Assembly (NCBI RefSeq): GCF_050433445.1
Contig: NZ_JBNPXF010000005.1
Coordinates: 1 to 64,000, forward strand
Direction of reading: 5' to 3'
DNA length: 64,000 bases
Origin: Kroppenstedtia sanguinis
GTDB taxonomy: Bacteria; Bacillota; Bacilli; Thermoactinomycetales; DSM-45169
Shown here: in pieces, positions 8,179 through 15,477 of the stretch
How the letters are laid out: each line of letters opens with the position of its first letter
Numbering within the stretch: the first letter of the stretch is position 1
Notes under the pieces: model-generated
What the model was told of the DNA's origin: nothing
The model's input: only the letters and a program-made list of their open reading frames with translations
Databases searched by the model: none
Made by a program: the position numbers and the translations under genes

Positions 8179-9828
8179 ATGAATTGGAAAGAGAGCGTAT
8201 TGGAATTGACCCAAGACCTGGTACGCCACCCTAGCATCAACGGAACGATTGGAGAGCGGGATATCGCATATCGCATCTATGATTACTTTAGTGAACTTCC
8301 CTATTTTCGCGAACATCCGGAACATCTTCGGATGGTGAAGACCCATCGGGATGAACGAGAGCGATACAATGTGTTTGCTCTGGTAAAAGGGGGAAATGCG
8401 TCTTTTACTGAAACGGTGATTTTGATGGGCCATATGGACACCGTGGGGGTGGAGGATTACGGAAAGTGGAAACGGCTTGCCTTCTCCTCTGATGAATTGA
8501 TGGAGAAATGGAAAAAGTCCAAAATCCCTAAAGAGGTCCAACAGAATCTACAAAGTGGCGATTGGGCCTGTGGGCGGGGCTCTGTGGACATGAAGTCCGG
8601 GGTAGCCGCCCATATGGTGCTGACCCGTTATTTTGCTGAGCATCCGGAAGAATTGCAGGGGAATGTCCTGTTTCTCTCCGAATGTGACGAAGAAGATAAC
8701 TCCCAGGGAATCTTGTCTGCCCTCTCCGATCTTTTTCAGCTAGCGGAGGAGGAGAATCTTTCCTACATCGCTGCCATCAATGGGGATTACACTTCCCCCC
8801 GCTTTGCAGGGGATCCCCATCGTTATGTCTATCTGGGAACCGTGGGCAAGCTGTTGCCGGCGTTTTTTATCGCGGGCAAGGAAACTCACGTGGGGCAGGC
8901 CTTCGAGGGATTTGACCCCAATCTGGTAGCCGCAGAGCTGACCCGGCATCTGGACTACAATCCGGATTTTTGTGATGAGATGTACGGGGAAATCACGCTA
9001 CCGCCGGTTTCCCTGAAACAGACGGATCTCAAATCTCGATACGATGTGCAAACTCCGATTTCCGCTTTGGTTTATTACAATTTTTTTGTCCACAGCATGT
9101 CTCCTAAAGAGGTGTTGGAAAAGCTGAAAGAAGTGGCGAGGGAAGCAGTGGATGCCGCCTGGAAACGATATCAAGCCCGCTATCTCCGTTATAGTCAACG
9201 CACAGGGGAACCCCTTCGCTCCTTGGAGTGGAAACCACGGGTGTTTACTTATGAGGAGTTGTACGATCAGTGCAGTGCTCGATACGGAAGTGAGTTTGAG
9301 GAGAGTATGCGGGTTTTTGTCATGAATCTTCTCAACGAAGAGGAACTGGACCTGCGGGATTATTGTCGCAGGATGGTGGAGGAGTGTTGGTCTTGGGAGG
9401 AGGAAAAAAGTCCAGCGGTGATCCTTTTTTATGCCTCCATCTATATGCCGCGGATTGTCTTGAATGAAAAGGAGAGTCGGGATCGACGATTGATCCAGGC
9501 TGTGCGGAGGGCGGTGCAACAAATCCAGCCTCGATGTGAACATCCGATTCAGGTTCGCAACTTTTTCCCCTATATCTCCGATATGAGTTTTGTAGCGATC
9601 AGTGACGACCGGGAAGGAATCACTTCCCTGGAAAAAAACATGCCTGCATGGGGTACCAAACACCGGATGGATGTTGATACCATCCAGGCGCTGGATGTGT
9701 CGGCGGTCAATATCGGTCCCTATGGGATGGATGCACATAAACAATGGGAACGAGTGGAAATTCCCTATTCCATGGAGATCGTCCCCAACCTGAGTTACCA
9801 GGTGATCCGAAACTTGTTGAGTTCCTAA
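8179..9828 (+). CDS. rocB: M20 family metallopeptidase, RocB-like
   Basis: A 549-residue zinc peptidase of the M20/ArgE clan, closest in length and layout to Bacillus RocB of arginine utilisation. The metal-site signatures are GHMDTVGVEDYG near residue 88, 'CGRGSVDMKSGVAAHM' near 132 and LSECDEEDNSQG near 170, with conserved His in 'GKETHVGQAFEGFDP' near 238. I chose ATG 8179 because AGGGAGGAGAG precedes it; the frame is open a little further upstream. A stem without a T run lies between it and thiI. No other arginine-catabolism gene is adjacent, so the physiological substrate is not settled. Confidence 0.8.
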   Translation: MNWKESVLELTQDLVRHPSINGTIGERDIAYRIYDYFSELPYFREHPEHLRMVKTHRDERERYNVFALVKGGNASFTETVILMGHMDTVGVEDYGKWKRLAFSSDELMEKWKKSKIPKEVQQNLQSGDWACGRGSVDMKSGVAAHMVLTRYFAEHPEELQGNVLFLSECDEEDNSQGILSALSDLFQLAEEENLSYIAAINGDYTSPRFAGDPHRYVYLGTVGKLLPAFFIAGKETHVGQAFEGFDPNLVAAELTRHLDYNPDFCDEMYGEITLPPVSLKQTDLKSRYDVQTPISALVYYNFFVHSMSPKEVLEKLKEVAREAVDAAWKRYQARYLRYSQRTGEPLRSLEWKPRVFTYEELYDQCSARYGSEFEESMRVFVMNLLNEEELDLRDYCRRMVEECWSWEEEKSPAVILFYASIYMPRIVLNEKESRDRRLIQAVRRAVQQIQPRCEHPIQVRNFFPYISDMSFVAISDDREGITSLEKNMPAWGTKHRMDVDTIQALDVSAVNIGPYGMDAHKQWERVEIPYSMEIVPNLSYQVIRNLLSS

Positions 9829-9937
9829 GGACCTGTATTTGGATTGAGGTAAGTTTTCTCTTTTCACCTCTCCAATGTATTTTAATGGTGTTTAAGCGAT
9901 AGGATGAGGGTATAGGAATGGACAAGGGAAGGTTGGG

Positions 9938-10615
9938 TTGGAAGCAATGGATGCACACTTATGGATCGGATTCTTCAACATCATCATTCTCGATCTGGTT
10001 TTGAGTGGGGACAATGCGGTGGTTATTGGGATGGCAGCACGCAGGTTGCCCGATAAACAGCGGAAGCAGGCGATTATTTATGGAACCGGCGCTGCTGTCG
10101 TTCTCCGGATTGCCCTTACGCTGATTGCAGTATGGTTGTTGAAGATTCCCCTGTTAAAAACTGTCGGGGGTCTGCTGCTCCTCTGGATCGCCCTCAAATT
10201 GTTGGCGGATGAAGGAGGGGAGGCGGATATGAACATGGGTCACGGATTAAAATCTGCCATCAAAACCATCATCGTTGCGGATGTGGTGATGAGCCTGGAT
10301 AATGTGCTGGCCGTGGCCGGTGCTTCGCATGGAAATTTTTGGCTGGTCTTGTTCGGCTTGGCCCTCAGTATTCCCATTCTGATGTGGGGGAGCAAACTGG
10401 TCGCTTCCATCATCAACCGTCTCCCTTGGTTGGTTTATGTAGGAGCGGGGATTCTGGCCTACACAGGGGGACAATTGATCGTGGAGGATCCCATTGTCCA
10501 CGATCATCTCATCCGACATGTGGAATTTCTATCCTGGTTGACGCCGGTGGCTCTGATCTTCCTCGTGTTGATCGTGGGACACCTTTGGAAGGAACATCGG
10601 TCGAACCCTTCCTGA
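9938..10615 (+). CDS. TerC/YjbE-family integral membrane protein
   Basis: A 225-residue membrane protein with about seven hydrophobic spans. The TerC family signature appears twice: 'DLVLSGDNAVVIGMAAR' near residue 15 and VADVVMSLDNVLAVAGASHG near 110, each with the acidic residue inside the membrane that suits metal-ion handling. Bacillus relatives (YjbE, YkoY, YceF) are linked to manganese export or metal loading of exported proteins. The start is either TTG 9938, with AAGGGAAGG at good spacing, or ATG 9947. A terminator follows at 10641. Confidence 0.82.
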   Translation: MEAMDAHLWIGFFNIIILDLVLSGDNAVVIGMAARRLPDKQRKQAIIYGTGAAVVLRIALTLIAVWLLKIPLLKTVGGLLLLWIALKLLADEGGEADMNMGHGLKSAIKTIIVADVVMSLDNVLAVAGASHGNFWLVLFGLALSIPILMWGSKLVASIINRLPWLVYVGAGILAYTGGQLIVEDPIVHDHLIRHVEFLSWLTPVALIFLVLIVGHLWKEHRSNPS

Positions 10616-10640
10616 TGGAATATTTGCCAGAAGATAGGAA

Positions 10641-10678
10641 GAAAAAAGCCTGCCAAGGACGATGACGGCGGGCTTTAT
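10641..10678 (+). terminator. Terminator after the TerC-family gene
   Basis: AAAGCCTGCC and GGCGGGCTTT pair around a 12-base loop, flanked by an A run and a short T-rich end. Confidence 0.6.
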
Positions 10679-10742
10679 GGTTGTATGGTCGGCCCTTGAT
10701 TGACAAATAATATCCATGTTTACGAAAGAAAGGAGGGGGCCG

Positions 10743-11336
10743 ATGATTCCCAGGGTCTTTCTTGTAGCATGGCAATGGATGGATAAAATATATTATGGAG
10801 TGACTCGTCTACAGTATGTGGATCGCACTCATCACAATTTGTTCCGGGTCGTGGTGAAGCCGTATCGAGGGGAAGTACTGATGACAAGGGATGGAGTTCA
10901 ATTAAAGAAAGGAGATTGGTATGCAAAACTCCATCTCCATAATTTCCGCATTGCTCAGTTGCTGCTGGAGACCCGCCGCCACCAGGGAAAAAGGTCGGAG
11001 ATCGGTATCGAGCTACTTATCCTGCGCCAGATCCGAAGCTCATTTCCCGCTCTAGCAGAATTTCTGGAAAATCATCCTAGAGGTAATCAGATTCAGGTGT
11101 TGCTGGGTACTACATTTTTACATTCGGGTTCGGAGCACTTAGGCTTTGCTACCCGGGAAATCCCGGGCATCATCCGGATGCGGTTGAAGTCCTTCTTTCT
11201 GAAATGGATTTTGGTCAGTTGCCATCCTCAGGGATGGAGGAGACTCAGAAATTATAAACATCCTCTGATCCCTAAACGGGTGTTTATTTCACGGGAAGAA
11301 TTCAACCGACGATATCATTCGGCGGGGATGAAATAA
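10743..11336 (+). CDS. ykoP: YkoP-like conserved protein
   Basis: A 197-residue basic protein, apparently soluble and rich in Arg and His (for example 'LHLHNFRIAQLLLETRRHQ' near residue 70). It has no catalytic motif that I recognise. I name it from its place: directly before, and overlapping by one base, a YkoN-like glycosyltransferase, with a YkoQ-like phosphoesterase next. These three sit together in Bacillus. The start ATG 10743 follows GGAGGGGG. A role in lipid or polyprenol-linked glycosyl metabolism is a guess from the neighbours. Confidence 0.6.
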   Translation: MIPRVFLVAWQWMDKIYYGVTRLQYVDRTHHNLFRVVVKPYRGEVLMTRDGVQLKKGDWYAKLHLHNFRIAQLLLETRRHQGKRSEIGIELLILRQIRSSFPALAEFLENHPRGNQIQVLLGTTFLHSGSEHLGFATREIPGIIRMRLKSFFLKWILVSCHPQGWRRLRNYKHPLIPKRVFISREEFNRRYHSAGMK

Positions 11337-12451
11337 TGGAGAAAAGAATACTGGTGTTCACAGAGACGATCGGAGGTAGCGGACATTTTCAGGCGGCCCA
11401 GGCCATCCGCAAAGGATTGAACCGGGTGAATCGGGAAGTGAAAGTGGAAATTGTATGTGGACTCCCCTATTTCAATCGGCAACTGGAAGGAATGATTCGC
11501 AAAGTTTATTTGAGTACGCTTCATCATGCTCCCGGGTTGTGGGGAGCGGTCTATAGCAAAGAACGGGAATTTAGTGAAGCCTTCCGTACCTCCTTGGCAC
11601 GGGTTTTGGCGGGGAAAATGGGTGAACTTTTGAACACTCGTCAGCCTCACGTGGTGATTGCAACCCATGCTTTTTGCCTCGGGGCTTTGGCGGAGGCGAA
11701 GGATCGGATGGGACGCCCTTTCCGATTGGGGGCAGCAATCACTGATTTTGACGTCAACGGGTTTTGGATTCATCCCGCAGTCGATTTTTACTTGGTCGCA
11801 CATGAACGGGTTGCCGAAAAAATGATCCGGGAGTTTGGAGTGGAGGACCGACGGATTTACCGCACGGGAATTCCCATCTCTCCGGACTTTACAGAGCCCC
11901 TGGCATGTAAAGCCAATTTGCGGATGCAGATGGGGATCGATCCGAAGGCGTTTACGGTGTTGTTGATGGGTGGAGGAATGGGATTGGGTCCACTGGATCA
12001 GACGATCACTCAGTTTCGGCGGGATCTGCCCCAATCCCAGTTGGTGGTGGTGACGGGAAAAAACCGGGAGCTATATGACCGCCTGCAGGCCCGCTTCCAC
12101 GGCGACAAGAAAGTTTATCTCTTCGGTTATGTGGATGGGATGCGGGATTGGATGGGAGCTTCCGATTTGATTGTGACTAAGCCGGGGGGAATGACCAGCT
12201 CAGAGGCGCTGGCTACAGGCCTGCCGATATTGATCTGCCAGCCTATACCTGGACAGGAAGAACGGAACAGCCGTTTTTTGATGCGGGAAAGAGTGGCACT
12301 CCGGCAAGACCATCCCCAGTCCATTCCCCGGCATATCCATCCCTTACTGCAAGACCCGGAGCGCTGGAGACAGATGGGAAAGCGCGCCAAGGCATTGGGG
12401 CGGCCCCGCTCTTCACTGGATGCCGCCCAAGTCATCCAGGATTATCTGTAA
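11336..12451 (+). CDS. ykoN: Glycosyltransferase, MGDG-synthase/MurG-like (YkoN-like)
   Basis: A 371-residue GT-B fold transferase of the diacylglycerol glucosyltransferase/MGDG synthase group. The N-terminal 'FTETIGGSGHFQAAQAIRKG' is the typical glycine-rich acceptor loop. AAITDFDVNGFW near residue 140 marks the MGDG-synthase N-domain. LLMGGGMGLGP near 205 and the donor-site segment 'SDLIVTKPGGMTSSEALATG' near 280 with PGQEERN are family hallmarks. It should transfer a sugar from a nucleotide donor to a membrane lipid at the inner face of the membrane. It is translationally coupled to ykoP and ends in a terminator shared with the convergent ykoQ-like gene. Confidence 0.82.
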   Translation: MEKRILVFTETIGGSGHFQAAQAIRKGLNRVNREVKVEIVCGLPYFNRQLEGMIRKVYLSTLHHAPGLWGAVYSKEREFSEAFRTSLARVLAGKMGELLNTRQPHVVIATHAFCLGALAEAKDRMGRPFRLGAAITDFDVNGFWIHPAVDFYLVAHERVAEKMIREFGVEDRRIYRTGIPISPDFTEPLACKANLRMQMGIDPKAFTVLLMGGGMGLGPLDQTITQFRRDLPQSQLVVVTGKNRELYDRLQARFHGDKKVYLFGYVDGMRDWMGASDLIVTKPGGMTSSEALATGLPILICQPIPGQEERNSRFLMRERVALRQDHPQSIPRHIHPLLQDPERWRQMGKRAKALGRPRSSLDAAQVIQDYL

Positions 12452-12456
12452 CAAAC

Positions 12457-12484
12457 TACCCCGTCCAAAAGTGGGACGGGGTTG
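12457..12484. terminator. Shared terminator between the ykoN-like and ykoQ-like genes
   Basis: ACCCCGTCC, AAAAGT, GGGACGGGGT forms a GC-rich stem between two convergent genes, with T-rich sequence following at 12485-12492. Confidence 0.7.
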
Positions 12485-12490
12485 AACATT

Positions 12491-13342
12491 TTAAAAACCA
12501 CCGATACTGTGGAAAGTGATTTCAGGTCGAGAACGCAGACGCATGTTAAAGCCTGTCTGTCCCAAACCGTCACTGATATAGAAAGCACGCTTCTCATGAT
12601 AATGCAGCCCGCTGATGATATTCTGGTTGGGAAGCTTGCCCATCCGCTTGAGATGATAAGGCTTGGGCCAGTTGATCTGGCCGCCGTGGAAGTGACCGGA
12701 CAGGAGATAATCGAAGTGGTGATCCATCTCCAACACGATGTTTGGATCGTGGGTCAGAACGAGTTGAATCCCTTTGTCCACACCGAAAAAAGCTCGGTCC
12801 GGATCACTGTGTCCAGAGTAATGGTCATCAATTCCGATGATGTTCAAGGTGTCACCATCGATGGGAATTTGGATGTGTTCGTTTTTGAGGACGACGCACC
12901 CCCGTTTTTCCATCTCTTTTTGTAGAGTGGGCAGATGCTCGGCGATCAAATAATCATGATTACCGAAAACAGCAACCATGCCGTAGCGCGGGTTTAAGGT
13001 GTTTAGTGCGTCGATATATTGAAGAAACCGTTTCGTCATCGGTTGGGTATCCAGGTAATCTCCAGTCAGGGCGATCAGATCAATCGGCTCATCCTTCACT
13101 TCTTGCAGAAGGGATTCCGGAGAGATGGAGAGCTTTTCCATGTGCAGGTCAGACAGATGCAAGATCCGCAATTCGTCAAGGGGATGAGAAACTTGAAGTT
13201 TCACGCGCTTGACCAACGGCCGGAAAGTGTTCCAACGGGCAATAGCCCATATGATGAGAAACACGCCGATCAATGAGAGTAAAATCCATAAAAATATCAA
13301 TATCCTCGCCACCTGTACACTTAGACGATTTACGTACACCAC
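12491..13342 (-). CDS. ykoQ: Metallophosphoesterase, YkoQ-like, membrane anchored
   Basis: A 283-residue calcineurin-like phosphoesterase with an N-terminal membrane helix (ILIFLWILLSLIGVFLII). The metal-binding motifs are in order: LHLSDLHMEKL near residue 65, LTGDYLDTQ near 95, 'VFGNHDYL' near 125, THDP near 205 and GHFHGGQI near 220. Relatives include YkoQ and YaeI-type lipid phosphatases; a role in lipid turnover next to the glycosyltransferase is inferred. No start has a strong ribosome site. GTG 13342 keeps the whole helix; GTG 13312 is an alternative. Confidence 0.82.
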   Translation of the reverse strand: MVYVNRLSVQVARILIFLWILLSLIGVFLIIWAIARWNTFRPLVKRVKLQVSHPLDELRILHLSDLHMEKLSISPESLLQEVKDEPIDLIALTGDYLDTQPMTKRFLQYIDALNTLNPRYGMVAVFGNHDYLIAEHLPTLQKEMEKRGCVVLKNEHIQIPIDGDTLNIIGIDDHYSGHSDPDRAFFGVDKGIQLVLTHDPNIVLEMDHHFDYLLSGHFHGGQINWPKPYHLKRMGKLPNQNIISGLHYHEKRAFYISDGLGQTGFNMRLRSRPEITFHSIGGF

Positions 13343-13410
13343 TTTACAGTATTTCAGGTGGAAAGTCGAGTGGCAAAACGCGGAAAATCCCCGGTGGTTT
13401 CCGGGGATGG

Positions 13411-13484
13411 TGGCTGGGGAGGCAGGAATCGAACCTGCGCATCACGGAGTCAAAGTCCGTTGCCTTACCGCTTGGCTACTCCCC
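13411..13484 (-). tRNA. tRNA-Gln (anticodon TTG)
   Basis: On the minus strand the gene runs from GGGGAGTAGCC to CTCCCCAGCCA with the CCA end encoded. The anticodon TTG is in GGACTTTGACTCC and the T arm reads GGTTCGAATCC. The acceptor arms pair fully. Confidence 0.96.
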
Positions 13485-13740
13485 ATGAAAGTGTTTTTTT
13501 TAAAAAGGCGGGGAATCACCGGGACCGGTCCGAAAGATGTCTCCCCGATCGCTGTTGACACTCTTTAATCTGACACCCGGACGTGCCGATTATTCAGGAT
13601 GGGGAAAACTTTTTTTGATGGGTTGAGGAAGGATCATCCCGGACCGGGTCGAACAAAATGTAGGGATAAATGGAATGGAAAACACCTGAGGCGAACTTAC
13701 ATAGGATGTTTGAGGAACACTGAAAAGGAGTCAAAGAGAA

Positions 13741-14019
13741 ATGCTCAATGGAGTTCTGATCCTGCCCGCACTCTATCTGTTGATCGGAACCATCGTCTGG
13801 AAACGGTGGTTTGAACCTGAATTCTTTGAGATGATGGAAAGCGGGGAAGACCCGGGAATCCTGGAGTTGGCAAACCAGATCCGCTCTCTGGCGGAGCGTT
13901 ACGGGGGAAATCTCATCTACCTCGCATTGGCGGGGGTTGCCATTTTCAGCTGGCCGATCTACGTGTATCAGGAATTGGGCTGCCGGTTTCGGAAAAGCAG
14001 GGAGAAAAGCGGGGATTGA
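13741..14019 (+). CDS. Small membrane protein, unknown function
   Basis: A 92-residue protein with one N-terminal and one C-terminal hydrophobic helix (near residues 3-20 and 58-76) separated by an acidic, probably extramembrane, segment. The charged C-terminal tail is RFRKSREKSGD. AAAGGAG lies upstream of ATG 13741 at good spacing. I do not recognise the family. It stands alone between the tRNA-Gln gene and the XRE-cupin regulators. Confidence 0.55.
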   Translation: MLNGVLILPALYLLIGTIVWKRWFEPEFFEMMESGEDPGILELANQIRSLAERYGGNLIYLALAGVAIFSWPIYVYQELGCRFRKSREKSGD

Positions 14020-14061
14020 GAAGATCAGGGGGAGATATTAATAGAGAAAATCTCTTTCCAC

Positions 14062-14090
14062 TTGACAGTTTTTGATATTATCGAAATCAT
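14062..14090 (+). promoter_or_regulatory. Promoter/operator region of the first XRE-cupin gene
   Basis: TTGACA (14062-14067) is a perfect -35 box; a weak -10 (AATCAT, 14085-14090) follows after 17 bases. Between them lies TATCGAAA (14079-14086), which recurs at 14847-14854 before the paralogous gene at almost the same distance from its ATG (60 versus 58 bases). This suggests a shared operator. Confidence 0.4.
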
Positions 14091-14146
14091 TAAATCGCAG
14101 GGTGATTTTTACGGCATATATGTAATTGGGGATGGGGGCAGTTTTT

Positions 14147-14686
14147 ATGGAGGAGATTTACCAAGAGATTAAGCGTCTTCGACTTGAGCAGGGCTATACG
14201 CTCAAGGTACTGAGTGAACGGACCGGACTGTCGGTCAGTTTCCTCTCCCAGGTGGAGCGGGGAAGTTCATCCCTGGCCATTACATCGTTAAAGAAAATCG
14301 CGGATGCTCTCGGCGTACCGATTACCCGCTTTTTTGAAGCGGAGTTCAATCATAACTATCTTTTAAAAGCAGAAGAACAGAAGCCTTTCCGGCTGGAAGG
14401 CTCGTCTGCCGTCTATACGAGGCTGAACGGGGAATTCGGGGGACGTAGTCTGGAGCCGCTTCTTGTGACGCTTGCACCGAAGGAAAAGCAGGCGCGGGAT
14501 TCCCATCCGGGAGAAGAATTCTATTACGTCCTGAAGGGAGCGGCCCTGTTTACGGTGGATGGAAAGGAATACTTCATGAGAGAAGGGGATACGATTCATT
14601 TTCCTTCCAATCTTCCGCACTCCTGGGAGAATCCCCTCAGCGAAGATTCATCATTCCTATGCGTCGTGACGCCGGTTATTTTCTGA
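14147..14686 (+). CDS. XRE-family regulator with C-terminal cupin (first of a pair)
   Basis: A 179-residue regulator. Residues 5-60 form an XRE helix-turn-helix (LSERTGLSVSFLSQVERGSSSLAITSLKKIADAL). Residues 100-175 form a cupin barrel with SHPGEEFYYVLKG and 'GDTIHFPSNLPHSWEN', which should sense a small ligand. PuuR/SinR-like proteins of this build control amine, amino-acid or hydantoin catabolism. It is about 70 percent identical by eye to the next gene, so the two arose by tandem duplication. ATG 14147 follows a GGGGATGGGGG site. A terminator separates it from its paralog. Confidence 0.85.
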   Translation: MEEIYQEIKRLRLEQGYTLKVLSERTGLSVSFLSQVERGSSSLAITSLKKIADALGVPITRFFEAEFNHNYLLKAEEQKPFRLEGSSAVYTRLNGEFGGRSLEPLLVTLAPKEKQARDSHPGEEFYYVLKGAALFTVDGKEYFMREGDTIHFPSNLPHSWENPLSEDSSFLCVVTPVIF

Positions 14687-14731
14687 CCTGCGGGAGAAAT
14701 AAGCAACAATGTGTTATAATTTGGCATCACC

Positions 14732-14770
14732 AGGCCGGTTCCGTGTTGAAGAGCGGAATCGGCCTGTATT
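14732..14770 (+). terminator. Terminator between the two XRE-cupin genes
   Basis: AGGCCGGTTCCG and CGGAATCGGCCT pair with one mismatch around a short loop and are followed by GTATTTTC. Confidence 0.65.
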
Positions 14771-14846
14771 TTCGTCTTGAAAGGACACTCCGAAAAAAGT
14801 TTGCTCCCCAAAAAACATTCTTTCAAAACGGAATGAATTATGGTAG

Positions 14847-14854
14847 TATCGAAA
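14847..14854 (+). promoter_or_regulatory. Candidate operator TATCGAAA before the second XRE-cupin gene
   Basis: It is the same octamer as at 14079-14086, here in TAGTATCGAAAATAATC. Being repeated at equal distance before two paralogous repressor genes, it is a plausible autoregulatory site. Confidence 0.35.
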
Positions 14855-14912
14855 ATAATCTAGTATAGATTCATTTTTGCGATTTATTGTATTCAATTAC
14901 AGGAGAGAGTGT

Positions 14913-15452
14913 ATGGAAGAAGTCTGCAATGAAATCAGACGTCTCCGGCAGTCACGTGGGTACACGCTTAAAGATTTGAGTGAACGCACCGAACTGTCAG
15001 TCAGTTTTCTGTCACAGGTTGAGCGGGGGACATCATCCCTGGCCATCACGTCGCTGAAGAAAATCGCCGACGCATTCGGGGTGCCGATCCGGCAGTTCTT
15101 CCTTGCGGAAAACAACTTCAACTACATGCTGAAAAAGGAAGAACAGAAACCGTTCCGGTTAGAAGGCTCGTCAGTCCTCTACACAAGGCTGAACGGCGAG
15201 TTTGACGGCAGGGGACTGGAACCGATGATGGTGACGTTGGCGCCGAAGATGAAGCAGAATCCGGATTCCCATCCGGGCGAGGAATTCTGCTACGTCCTGA
15301 AAGGAACCATACTCATCAAGGTGGGCGACAGCGAGTATGTGGTGCGCGAGGGGGATACGATCCATTTCCCTTCGACCGTTCCGCATGGCTGGGAGAATCT
15401 CCTTGACGAGGAAGCCGTGTTGCTGAGCATTGTCACACCGGCTGTATTCTGA
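14913..15452 (+). CDS. XRE-family regulator with C-terminal cupin (second of a pair)
   Basis: This is the tandem paralog of the preceding regulator, also 179 residues. The helix-turn-helix (LSERTELSVSFLSQVERGTSSLAITSLKKIADAF) is almost unchanged. The cupin part has SHPGEEFCYVLKG and GDTIHFPSTVPHGWEN. AGGAGAG precedes ATG 14913. Only 25 bases separate its stop from hyuA, so this copy is probably the local regulator of the hydantoin genes and may be transcribed with them. Confidence 0.87.
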   Translation: MEEVCNEIRRLRQSRGYTLKDLSERTELSVSFLSQVERGTSSLAITSLKKIADAFGVPIRQFFLAENNFNYMLKKEEQKPFRLEGSSVLYTRLNGEFDGRGLEPMMVTLAPKMKQNPDSHPGEEFCYVLKGTILIKVGDSEYVVREGDTIHFPSTVPHGWENLLDEEAVLLSIVTPAVF

Positions 15453-15477
15453 CTTTTACGATAAGGGGGAGGATCGG

